Positions 23,035 through 32,827 of a stretch of 64,000 nucleotides of DNA are shown here, piece after piece. The translations under genes and the position numbers were made by a program. How positions within the stretch are numbered: position 1 is the first letter of the stretch; each line of letters opens with the position of its first letter. The stretch comes from Romanomermis culicivorax (taxonomy: Eukaryota; Nematoda; Enoplea; Mermithida; Mermithidae): the NCBI GenBank assembly GCA_963922205.1, contig CAWUHX010000239.1, positions 310,001 through 374,000 of the forward strand. Reading direction: 5' to 3'. Under the pieces are notes generated by a model, which was not told the DNA's origin, did no database searches, and saw nothing but the letters and a program-made list of their open reading frames with translations.

Positions 23035-23305
23035 GTGAAAAAACGAGCCGAAAAAGTCCAGAAAAGGTTTCATCATGTGCTTGGCCAATCTTTGACATAA
23101 CTGGAAGTTCTTGCTCAACTGGAAAAATTAGAAGACGCCAAAAAAGCGAGAAAAGGTAGAAGCACTAATGTGTATTGCATTTGCCGTATTCCATAGACAA
23201 TTCACAAGGAAAAGTACAAAAAAGACTGGGCATGCTGTGATGGATGGATATGTTTGGCAGACGATTTTGATCCCACTGGTGATTTCATTTGTCAAGTTTA
23301 TGTTA
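23035..23305 (+). pseudogene. pogo/Tigger-like transposase, C-terminal fragment with Cys-rich tail
   Basis: The frame reads LEVLAQLEKLEDAKKARKGR, then TNVYCICRIP, a stop, and KKDWACCDGWICLADDFDPT with a later F-I-C. Pogo-type transposases often end with a charged coiled region followed by a short Cys-rich, PHD-like tail (CxC...W-x-x-C-D...C). The pattern fits, but the domain is interrupted by a stop. Confidence 0.55.
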
Positions 23306-24017
23306 TTCATATCAATTGATCTTCCTTTAAAGTTGCTTAATCTGATGTATTTTGATCTTAAATGCACATTTATCATTGTTTTAGTGGCCTCATATTTTTG
23401 TGTGTCGTATTCTGTCAACATGTTATTTTTTTGTCAATAAATTTTGAATGATTGATGATGTTATTTTCATTAATATTCATATTTTCATGTACTTCTGAGC
23501 TTGCTGTATTTGAATAACACAATATTTTTCATGTCAGGCACTTTTTTAGGTCAACTGACCAAATTAACCACCATAGGAACTGCGCGGAGTAGATTTATGA
23601 AAACATTTTTGCTGTTGATAGTACTCATCATTTTAAGCTAAAATTTTGTGACAGCAAAAGTCGATGGCTAGGGCACCTCATATCCCATATTGGCTTTGTT
23701 GCGTTCTATCTGTGATGAGATATAGCCATTCTACTTGTCGAAAAAGTAACTTGACCCAGAAATTATAATGGCGACCAAAGTTGACCACCATGTTGGGTAT
23801 CATTGATCACAAAGTGAGCTCTTTGCAATGATCAGGTTAAATCTGCATGCAACTTATGGAAGGATATGTTTAATCTATTTTTCTGACATTTTTGACTTAT
23901 AGTGCCATGAAACATTTTTACGAATTCCCCTTGTATAACAAGTTATATGTTGGAGAAGTCGGATTGACTCGATTTTGGCCAAAGTTACCCCACTTTACCT
24001 TATGTCAAAATTAGGGT
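23306..24017. other. No gene recognised
   Basis: AT-rich sequence. I see no repeat pairing or splice-bounded frame. Confidence 0.35.
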
Positions 24018-24240
24018 GTCGGGACAAAAGGTCTGCAACAAAATGTCTTCAACAAAATATCCCCAACATATGATCCCCACACAAAATGTCTCCGTACAAA
24101 ATATCCCCAACATAATGTCTCCAGGAAAATGTCTCCAATAATATATCCCCAACAAATGATCTTCGAACAAAATGTTCCAGTGCAAAATGTCTCCTACACA
24201 AAATATCTCCAACAAAATACCCCCAATCTATGGTCCCTAA
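24018..24240 (+). repeat. Degenerate minisatellite of CAACAAAATGTCTC units
   Basis: About 15 variants of a 13-18 base unit (CAACAAAATATCCC, CACAAAATGTCTCC, CAACATAATGTCTCC and similar) follow each other without interruption. The short frames on both strands are products of the repeat. Confidence 0.85.
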
Positions 24241-24493
24241 ACAACAAAGGTATTTCTGTGGTCTTATTGGGGAAGGGGTTGTCGATTATTCAGAATTCAA
24301 TGGATGTGGTCACTTTACACAAAAAATTATCTCAAGTGTAAACAAGCGTATTTTTGTGATTTCTTAGTGGGAGGAGTTTCCGACTGTGGGAATTTTTTAG
24401 AAAATTGTAAAGCCTGTAAAGTTTGCTGGAACAATACTAATCCACTGTTTGAAGAGAACTCGGCCGCGCCCGGGTCAAATAATATACGACATT

Positions 24494-24606
24494 GGCCCAA
24501 ATTACAGAAAGTGGGTTAAACGTGGGTAAGAGTTGAAGTAAAATCGTGGGTAAATATAAGTCGAGTAAAATCTCGGGTCGTAGGTCAATAAAACTCGAGT
24601 AAAATC
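24494..24606 (+). repeat. Repeat R2, short copy
   Basis: It begins GGCCCAAATTACAGAAAGTG and carries the GAGTAAAATCTCGGGT-type units. It stops at the start of hAT-A copy 3, as in the 10.4-kb copy. Confidence 0.7.
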
Positions 24607-25384
24607 CAGGGTTGGGAAAAACCCATTTTCAAAATTTCGAATTTGGGTTTTTTATGGGTTTTTCTGGGTTTATTCAGGGTTTTTTTATTTCACAATTGTG
24701 GATCTGAATTGAGTATGAAAAAAAGCAAATGTGACACCTTCAAAGTTTTATTCTTCAAAATGCAAAACATTTTCGTATCATTTTTCATGATTTTAAGCAA
24801 AAATACAGATTCCTTATTATAACGAATAAAATCATATACTAATGCACCGTCAAAAAAAAGTTTTAAGACTAGCTTTTCGACTGATGCAGATGGCAATCGA
24901 TTATGCAACTTGCTGTGAACAAAGTCAAATGTTGAAATATTACGCTCTGATGACGCAGTGGTCACCAAAATAGAAAACATGTGATTATAACATGACAAAA
25001 TAACTTTCGCGTGCTCTCCATTAATAGTCTTGAAAAATGTACTCTCAAGGCAATTTTTTGGAACGAGAGCCCTGTTTTGCCTTCCATCAACCAATTATTG
25101 CATAGCAGATTTTTACCTGCTCTCCAGCATTTTGTAACAAAACGTTTTTTTCATCGTCTTCACTTGCCAAGATCATTTATTCATTGAGTTGCTTGTAAAT
25201 TGTGTTTTTGCAGGCTGTAAAAAGTTTGATGTTTCTTTCTTCAACATTCATACTGCTTACAGCCATTCAATGAGAATACTTGGTTGATGGTCCATTTTCA
25301 GCCCATTTTTGAACTCAAACAGCCGTCAGCTGCCTCTTTCTCCAGTGGGTTTGCTGTCTTCCTCAAAATTTTAGGGCTGCTCAA
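24607..25384 (-). mobile_element. hAT-A element copy 3, interrupted by hAT-B
   Basis: It begins CAGGGTTGGGAAAAACCC and is collinear with 18173-18890 of copy 1, including the transposase remnant. At CTGCTCAA it is interrupted by a second hAT (25385-26497). A short remainder, GTCAGCTCACCAAATGCAGA, follows at 26506 and ends near 26535. Confidence 0.8.
24860..25094 (-). pseudogene. hAT transposase C-terminal remnant, copy 3 (best preserved)
   Basis: The - strand frame reads LVTTASSERNISTFDFVHSK then LHNRLPSASVEKLVLKLF. ASSERN-I-S-T-F, a spacer, then H-S-K-x-x-N-R-L and EKL form the complete hAT dimerisation signature. The upstream part (VPKNCLESTFFKT, HAKVILSCYNH) is shared with the two other copies. 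The catalytic part is absent, so it cannot be functional. Confidence 0.8.
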
Positions 25385-26497
25385 GAGGAATGCAACAGGT
25401 AGTGAATTTCGATTTATTCGGGTTCGGGTAGTCCTATTTGATTTGTTTGGGTTTGGGTATTGATCCCAAAATTACTCAGGTTCGGGTTCGGGTAATTCAA
25501 TAAACATAGGTCAACTTTTTTCTTGCATTACTGCATTGCGGTATGCCTACTTGTACATGGGTTATGTTCATTGTGTCAATGCTTCTCATATAATAAAGTA
25601 TCAGTACTTTTGTTGACACGATTTTGAAGGTATTGCGAAACAATTTGGGAGTGTAAAACAGAATGAGTAAGAAAAAATTGCAGTAGAAAGTAGAGCACAA
25701 GTTTAAAGGAGCAATGACATTTCAGAATGCACATTGTGACATCGCAACATACTTTGATCCATTTTACAAGAATAGATTTTTTCCCAAAAATTCAATGGTA
25801 AGACTGGTGACCAGTCTCATTGAAAAGTGCAATAGATATAGAACCTCAGCCAATGAAGAAATGAAACAAAACAAAACCATCTACAACTTCCACAGGCTTG
25901 AGCATGGAAGACATTGCTCATGAATCAGATAGCAGTTCATAAGAAAATACTCAACAAGCCAATACACTTATGCTTAATATGGTAATCTTGAACATGCTTC
26001 CTCAATCATATATACTTCAATATAGCTCTTTCAGGAAATTGAAAATTACAGCAAGAAAAAACGACTTAGGATTCATGAAGACCCTTTGGATTGGTGGCCA
26101 TTAAATAAAAAAAAACTCCAATTTTGGTGCATGTTGTAAGAAGATATTTGTTATCACCACCCGCATCATTGCACTCAAAAAGATTGTATCCATGTCTAAT
26201 TTATGAACCATGTCGAAACAGAATGGAGAGTGACACTGCTGAAAAATTATTATTTGTTAAAATTAATTTGGTAAAATGCAATTACAAATATTGATAAGTA
26301 AATATTGTTGTTGATGCACTGAGTTTCCAGAATATAGGTGCTCTAAAGTCTCCTATAAACTCGAATAAAACCCGAAAAAAGTGTCAAAACTGTTCAGGTT
26401 CGGATATCTGAGAAGCGTTTTATTCGGGTTCGGGTAGCTGAAAATAGCTGCGGTACCCGATATTCAGGTCCGGGTTCGGGTACCCGTTGCATCCCTA
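25385..26497 (+). mobile_element. hAT-B element, 1113 bp, duplication CTGCTCAA
   Basis: CTGCTCAA lies at 25377-25384 and 26498-26505. The ends GAGGAATGCAACAGGTA and TACCCGTTGCATCCCTA are inverted repeats. Subterminal arrays of TTCGGGTTCGGGTA occur at both ends. It contains a decayed transposase (25714-26275) and is nested in hAT-A copy 3. Confidence 0.88.
25714..26275 (+). pseudogene. hAT-B transposase pseudogene (ZBED-type C-terminus)
   Basis: The first frame (25714-25923) includes CDIATYFDPFYKNRFF, which resembles the A-x-x-L-D-P-R-[FY]-K-x-x-F segment of hAT transposases. Near 26070 another stretch reads EDPLDWWPLNKKKL, the D-P-L-x-W-W block at the start of the dimerisation region. After a frame change, PPASLHSKRLY ... 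RNRMESDTAEKLLFVKINL completes the signature. Stops and at least one frameshift separate the parts. The DDE-type catalytic residues are not recognisable. Confidence 0.75.
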
Positions 26498-26535
26498 CTG
26501 CTCAAGTCAGCTCACCAAATGCAGATGGCTGTCAT

Positions 26536-27754
26536 CAGGGTTAGCAAGGCTTTGGTTTTTTTGGTTTTTAAAAAGCAAAAAATTGGAAAATCTCTGTGTT
26601 TTTGGTTTTTTTCCAAAATCATTGGGAAACTGTTTTTTCACATTAGTCGATCTTTTAGGCATGTATTAGTGTCTATCTAAATCAACAAAACAATTAATTT
26701 AGTTGAATTGACTTCACTACAAAGTAGAAAAAAGTCGTATTTTTATGATACATTTCGTACACAAAAGATGTGATATAAATCAATCAATATCCTTTGTATC
26801 CATCTTGCAAGCTCACATTTAGTACATGAGTCGAGTTTGCTATAATTTGCTCACAAAAAATTAGACGCTAAATCTTCGTGGAGTGTACTCCGACCATAGG
26901 GGTTGACATCGATTGATCCATATCATCATCAAAATTTTATAAAATATGTTCGAGTTTAATATCCTTGATTTATTGTTACGGTAAGCTTTTTAATTTTCTT
27001 AACTAGAACTTTCAAAATATAAATGAGACAACAATAATAAAATTTTATACAGATCAGTTAAGCATATTGTAGGTTAAGAAAGAGAAGCGCTTTTGAGTGG
27101 CTCATTTTTATGTGACTTGACGTCACTACTGAGTAGAAAGAAATCGTACGAAAATATGTATCTATCATGCAAGCGAGAATAGTATATATAAGACCCATTT
27201 GCTGTAGTTATAGGTCGCGGGCAGGTTTGAAAAGCAAAAATTTGGAAACATCTGAAATGTCTATGTGCGACTTTCAACTGCAGTTTTTAATATTAATAAT
27301 ATATGTAATAATCTGAAGGTTTCAAAAAATTCGGCAGCAAACATTCAATCTTTTGGTCGAAAATTGTTAATGCTGGTGCGCAGCGCCGAAAAATTTTCTA
27401 AATTTCAATGTTCTAGAATGCAGGGAAATGTATCTTTTTCAACATGTTTAATGCAAAAATTATGCACACACACACAATAGTTCGGATTCTCTAAACAGAT
27501 AAAACATCTGTCATTTTTCTGCTGTGAGGATGTTTGAATCATAGCTCAAATGAGAGGTTTATGTTCACAAAACAGTAAAATATTCAAAGACTCGGCCGTA
27601 TTTAGGGAGGGGAAGGGGGGAATTCCGCTCCTAAATTTTTTTACATTTAAAATTTTCAGCAATATCATTGTACTTATACAGTTACAATTCCCAAATTTGA
27701 TTTGCATTATAAAATGAAAAATAGTGAAAATTTTCCAGCGCGCGCCGGATTTTA
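26536..27754. other. No gene; hAT-like end at 26533 and one hairpin module
   Basis: CAGGGTTAGCAAGGCTTTGG at about 26537 looks like another hAT terminus, and a related TTTGGTTTTT-rich tract is near 13370. A hairpin module (GTGCGCAGCGCC) lies near 27375. Two small - and + frames are not recognisable. Confidence 0.4.
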
Positions 27755-28303
27755 ATTATTCAATAATTTTTCTATATTATTCCATTGCGTGGTTAGAAAA
27801 TGTCATTCTAGCTAATACTTATAGCTTTTAATTATCAACATATTATGGATAAATGTATGATCCTGTGTGGTTTTTTTGGCGAACTTAAGGAAAAGAAAGA
27901 TTTTTTTTCCTTATTTTCCCGAAAAATTTTTCGATCTCTACAAAAATTTTGATATTGACAAAAATTGAGTAAACATTTTGAGTCCAAGTCGAAATTCTTT
28001 GTAGTTGGAGAATTGAAATTCTTGGTTACTTTCCTAGTTTTTAAATTGTAGTTTGCCCGACTGAAAATTCATCGAACTTTACTGATAAATTAAACCGTCT
28101 GTCTAGGAAATAAAAAGTGAAAAAATTCATTTTCCAGCGTTTCAGATTATCCAAATCCAGAAAAAATTTCCAGCGCTACGCGCCGAACAAGTTAATTCAT
28201 ATCCAATCAACCTTTTTCATTTTCTCTCTAAAATTTAGAAAATTGGGTTTTGAAACTTGAAAACCGACGTGAATCGAATGAAATACAAGAAAGCTAGCTT
28301 GTG
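27755..28303 (+). repeat. Repeat R3, copy with empty hAT-A target
   Basis: It is collinear with 19410-19480 joined to 20748-21236 and lacks the hAT insertion. At about 27812 it reads TCTAGCTAATACTTATAGC. The hairpin GCGCTACGCGCC is near 28172. The repeat is interrupted at 28304 by a short M1 MITE. Confidence 0.75.
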
Positions 28304-28488
28304 CATACCTGTAAGACCTCCGACCAGTTGGGGGGGGGGTAGGAAAAAGTCGAAATTTTTCCCAAAAAAGGCCAAAAAACATACACTTTTTGAAAATTTT
28401 TTTAATTTTTTCCAAACTGGGGGGGGGGAATTATTTTGGGTATAGGATTGGCCGAGTTGGGGGGGGTCCCCCCCCAAGTACAGGTATG
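28304..28488. mobile_element. G-tract MITE (family M1), 185-bp copy, duplication AGCTTGTG
   Basis: AGCTTGTG flanks it at 28296-28303 and 28489-28496. The ends read CATACCTGTAAGACC and AAGTACAGGTATG. G-runs lie near both ends. It has inserted into R3. Confidence 0.85.
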
Positions 28489-28496
28489 AGCTTGTG

Positions 28497-29400
28497 ATAT
28501 TTTTCCGATAAACGTAAGCTAATTTATTGATTTTAGAGCGAGCAACCAAAAATCTGTCTGCAACCAACATTTTTCCCCAAGTTACACATTGCAACGTGGC
28601 CTGTGCTAAAAAATCCTGAATTCAAGCACACATAAACTAACTGAAAATAAGTCGTCTTTACTGCAAAAATGATTTTCTTCTTATTCAGTAAATTCTAAAA
28701 AAATTGTGGAAAAATTCCCCCCATTTTTTTCGAAAATCCTGTATACAGGTATGCAATCACTGCAAAAGTACCGAGAAAAATTTTGATTTTTTTCAACTAT
28801 TTCAAGAAACAATACAAGATCGAACATCATCCACAATGTGTTGATGTTCAAAAGCTAGAAACAGAAGATAGAACATTTTTCAACCGTGATCCAGAACTAA
28901 CATTCAAAATTATAAATCCTTTGACTCCGGCGCTTCGCCGGATTATTTTCAGGATTTTTTTTTTAAATGCATGAAAATGAATTTCCAGACAGTAAATCCT
29001 ACTTTAGGTTGCACTGTGCATCAAAAAATCCGTCAGTTCAAAAAAATCCGTCCGGTACGGAAAAAAATTCTGCCTACAATACAAGTTCATACAATCACTA
29101 GAGTCTAATGACACAATTTTTCATTTCTAACCACACGCGGCGTACTGGATCTATTTTCAAGCGCTTGTTATTGGCTACTATAAATTTTACCACTGGACGC
29201 TCTCTTCACGATGATTCATCTATCGCAAAAAAATGTCTCAAATATTCCTATACAATAGAGAAAAAGAGGGTTAAACTTTTTTGTGTTACCGTTGCGACCC
29301 TTCTGTCTCGTACTGTAGCAAAGCGCATATGGTTCCAAAAAGTTCAGGCTTATCGGCTCAAAATCCATGAGTAGTGTATGATCATCCGCCAGGCCTAGTA
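28497..29400. repeat. R3 continuation and R5-type repeat with hairpin module
   Basis: Around 28780-28975 the sequence (CAATACAAGATCGAACATCA..., then CCGGCGCTTCGCCGG and TTTAAATGCATGAAAATGAAT) is similar to 39155-39390 in the MYBBP1A-type intron. Open frames at 29108-29374 and on the - strand show no domain. Confidence 0.5.
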
Positions 29401-30714
29401 GTGGTAATACCACCCCAATGCACAGGTGCGGAATTCAGTCCTTGACCAGGCAAAAATTTTTGTCAATTGGCACAAGTGCTCAAAATTTGTTGTGCCAAAA
29501 GCCATTTTTAGCACAGAAAACACTGACTCCAAACAAAATTCTTTTTTTCCCAGATTGTGCATTGTTGGGAAAAAATTTCTGATAACAAAATTTTGATGGA
29601 GCTTTTTGTGCACAGAAACTTGCACCAATTGGCTCAAGAGGCCAAAAACATTCGTGCCAGTGGCACGAAAAGTACTCCCCGTTGAAAATATACTGAAAAC
29701 TGCGAAAAGATTCTCCCAACTCTGTCGGTTTAACCCATGGGTTGGGACCAGACTGCTCCATAGGGAGGGGTATGAGGGGGTATTACCCCTGCCAGAAATC
29801 CTTAAAATTGATCACTGTTTGCCTAATTTCGAGACAAAATGTTGTGTTTAGTGGACATTTAGCTTCATTACCCCGCGAATTTTCAACTTCACCCCTACCT
29901 AAGAAATCTGACCTTGGGGACCTCTGGTTGGGACCTTCCCTCAACTTAAAAATGATGCAAAAAATAACATTTTTGGCCTTTTTTGGTAAAAATGTTTCAT
30001 TTTATTGAGGCCCCCAGGATTGGAGGGAGAATGAGTACCCCACTTAAGGAATTTGGGGTTTACTTAATCCCCAACCGACCGGAGAGGTTACATGTGTGGC
30101 AGGACAGTACTCGAGCTGCATCAACGTTTCATTGATTATATTGATAACAACATCATTTTAAAAAATTTATTCAACGCCGAACTTATTTGCATTTGTTTTT
30201 ATAAACACCAGCTTCATTGAAATTTCTGAACTCAGTGAATTTCAGAATTTTGAGTGCATAATGCTGAACGTAGAAAAATGTTTATCCGACATTGTACTGG
30301 ATGCTGCCATTGAAAAGACACCGTTCGCAATCTTTTGTAACATTCGCCCGGCTTAATCTATTATTTAGCCAGCAGTATTTATGGGCGATTTTCATTTTTT
30401 GAACGAAAATTTAAAAAAAGAAATTAGTTTTTCTTTTTCTGATTATTTGTCGAAATAATATACTGAGTGATCTGCTCATAAATTTGCACTTTTTAATCTG
30501 CAACCAGCACTATTTTTAATAGGAAAATTGAACCAAGCCTAACTTTTACTGAAGCCCTGAGTAGCGGGAAAAGGTTGCCTCAACAAAGCTGACCGTACCA
30601 GGGGCCCCCTGTTGCTCCAAGGGAGGAGGGATGTTGTATGGTGACATACAACATTCCAAGCGTAGGATTGATGTTTCAGCCAATCAACTTCCGAAACTTT
30701 TTAATTTAATTCTT
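29401..30714. other. Palindrome module and M1-like debris, no gene
   Basis: At 29455-29665 are several forms of TTGGCACAA/TTGTGCCAA. At about 29745-30110 G- and C-tracts with GGTTGGGACC and ACCGGAGAGGTTACATGTGT look like a degenerate M1 element. Overlapping frames on both strands here have no domain. Confidence 0.45.
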
Positions 30715-30945
30715 CCATGGATTCAAACGTTTCAAGGAAGTAGTTTTCGAAAATTTCTACCCTTCTTAGTCACATCTTTTCGGTCAAATTCATCAAAGTT
30801 TATGAATAAATTACTGGTTTTAAGATTTTTCAAATGATAAAACTCTAGAACTTACAATTTTTGAACAAAAAATTCGAATCTAATTTTTAAAAATGTTCGA
30901 AAAATTGATTTTCTAGCGCTGCAGAATGTAACAAAGTCCTGCGTA
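30715..30945 (-). repeat. Repeat R1, fragment
   Basis: It matches about 42885-43095 (GGAAGTAG...TTTCTAC, ATCTTTTCGG, TTTATGAATAAATTACTG, AATTCGAATCTAATTTTT) and ends at the hairpin position (CTAGCGCTGCAGAATG). Confidence 0.7.
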
Positions 30946-31408
30946 CGGGCCTGAGCGTACCGGCAATCCAAATCATCCGGGCCTGTGTCATCAATTTTAT
31001 GATGTTATGTTTGTGTGTTCGCTATGTCTCTTTGTCAACAATACAGTTCTCATCATTTTCGTGTGGATTTTCGGGACAATAGCTCGCTGTGGGAATGCCG
31101 CCATTCTCGAGGATAGTTCACTATTGACCATACATGCACATAGGGAGGTATGGGGTAAACCCTCATACCTGAGACCCTGGCCAGCCCCCCACTGACCAAA
31201 AAAAATCGTCAAACACCCCTCCTGAACTTTCTCCAAGACAGTTTTTTTGATGATTTTTGGGCATATTTTGTGTGAAAAACAGGCTTACAGAACCTTTTTT
31301 TGCTCACCCACCCCCCTACCCCCTGGAAAAAAGTCCATGGACCCTTCCCCCTGAAAAATTCTTGCCGTGCATGTCTGCTGTTGGCCATGCTACTCTTAAT
31401 CGGCGATT
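30946..31408. other. No gene recognised; C-tract-rich debris
   Basis: A C-rich patch near 31180-31320 resembles M1-type debris. The frames at 30997-31236 and 31007-31195 are shadows of each other with no domain. Confidence 0.35.
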
Positions 31409-32528
31409 GGGTAGCAGATCCGCTACCTACTGCACATCCGCTACGTAGTACACGATCGCTGCCAGACAGCTAAGTGTGAAAAAGGTCTTGCTATTATTTT
31501 ATAAGGGTTTTCCAAAGACAAGAGATTAAAAGAAAATGAAAAATGAATTACAGTAGGCAGTCTGAGTGGTGAAAAATATTTTCCTTGCTGCTTTTGTGGA
31601 GCAGTGCGCAAGAATGGTTAAAAAGACGTAATAATACACCGAAAGATAAATCACTAATCGGTAAAGATAAAACCATCAAAATGACCACACGAACACATTC
31701 TAATGAGTAAAGAATAAACCTATCAAAGTAGCGACACAAGCACCTGATGTGACAGAAAAATCTGTCTGGACATTCTTAACGTGTAGAATTATAGATTTTG
31801 GTGACGCGAATATTGTTTCCGTTTCATTTTGTTTTTTTATGTTTTTCAAAAAATTTTTCCAATTTCTTTATCGTTTGGAGTTCGAAATTCAAAAAAACTA
31901 TTATTGAATATGCGCCTCGAATAGACCAAAGACTCATTATTTTCAGCAAACACGGATCCATGACAATTCCCCCTTTTCTATCTATGGCCAAGAACAACAA
32001 ATCATGCTGACGTTATCATAACCGACTGAATCTCACCGAGGTCCATAAAATGCAATTGTCAAGACGCTAAATCTTGCATTCACTTCATGCAATGCATCAT
32101 AGAGACCAAATTCATGTTAGGAATATAGGGCATAGTGTCTACATGCCAAAGCAACGAGATGAACCTTACGATGCTTTGGGCGATGGAATTTCGTAATTCA
32201 TGTAATACTCTCACTGAAAATATGGGTAATATATGGCAAATTAAAAATTTTCCTGCGCATCATTTGCAACCGCATGTTTTCCAGTTTTTAATGAATGAAA
32301 TTTATCAATTTTTACGCTATACGCGTCATCTAATTGGTAAAAAATTTGAACAAGCCTAATTTGTAAATGCATACTTTATTCTCTCATAATGAAGTCATGT
32401 CTACGTTATTGAATGCAAAAAATAAATATAACTTCTTAATTATATTCCTCAGCAGAAAGCAGTTGATGTGCACTATGTAGCAGATCTGACTAAGGTAGCG
32501 GATGTGCAGTAGGTAGCGGATCTGGCAC
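31409..32528. repeat. Element with about 60-bp inverted ends (GTAGCGGATSTG arrays)
   Basis: The left end near 31409 reads GGTAGCAGATCCGCTACC then TACTGCACATCCGCTAC. The right end near 32470-32528 is its inverse (GTAGCGGATGTGCAGTAGG, then TAGCGGATCTGGCACC). The spacing of about 1.1 kb and the paired ends suggest a DNA transposon or MITE. A frame inside (32135-32359) is open but unrecognised. It lies just upstream of the first recognised exon of the MYBBP1A-type gene. No target duplication was found. Confidence 0.6.
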
Positions 32529-32704
32529 CGACCTGATTCAGCGCCCCGTGTTCAATTCCATGTTGTCAGTCATTCGCTTCCAGCTTTTACTGCTTTCTAT
32601 TTTATTTTTTGCACAATCTTACTCAGTATGACCCGCTGTGCCTTGCGTCTGTTGATATTGATATTATGTTTACATATCCGTCATTTATTTGTTTAGGCCA
32701 AAAT

Positions 32705-32827
32705 ATGGTTCATGATAAAACGTTCCGACCGGATAAGGAATTAGCTGATCAATTTTATCATTTAACAGATTTTAAAAGCGATAAACGATGTATAGCAGCA
32801 TCTAATATTATTAAGCAGATCGAGCTT
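32705..32827 (+). CDS. MYBBP1A: MYBBP1A-type exon 1 (first recognised)
   Basis: An acceptor (TTGTTTAG) lies just upstream, so the real exon begins in 5' UTR or earlier coding sequence. From the ATG it encodes 41 residues including FYHLTDFKSDKRCIAASNII, the usual N-terminal start of the helical region. It ends at the donor CTT/GTATGT in phase 0. Confidence 0.75.

Noticed and set aside
28235-28594. Overlapping frames around the G-runs
   Set aside because: They are produced by the M1 MITE and its poly-G and poly-C tracts.
32135-32359. 74-codon frame between the inverted ends 31409-32528
   Set aside because: Unrecognised, with no splice or start context; kept only as a note inside the element.
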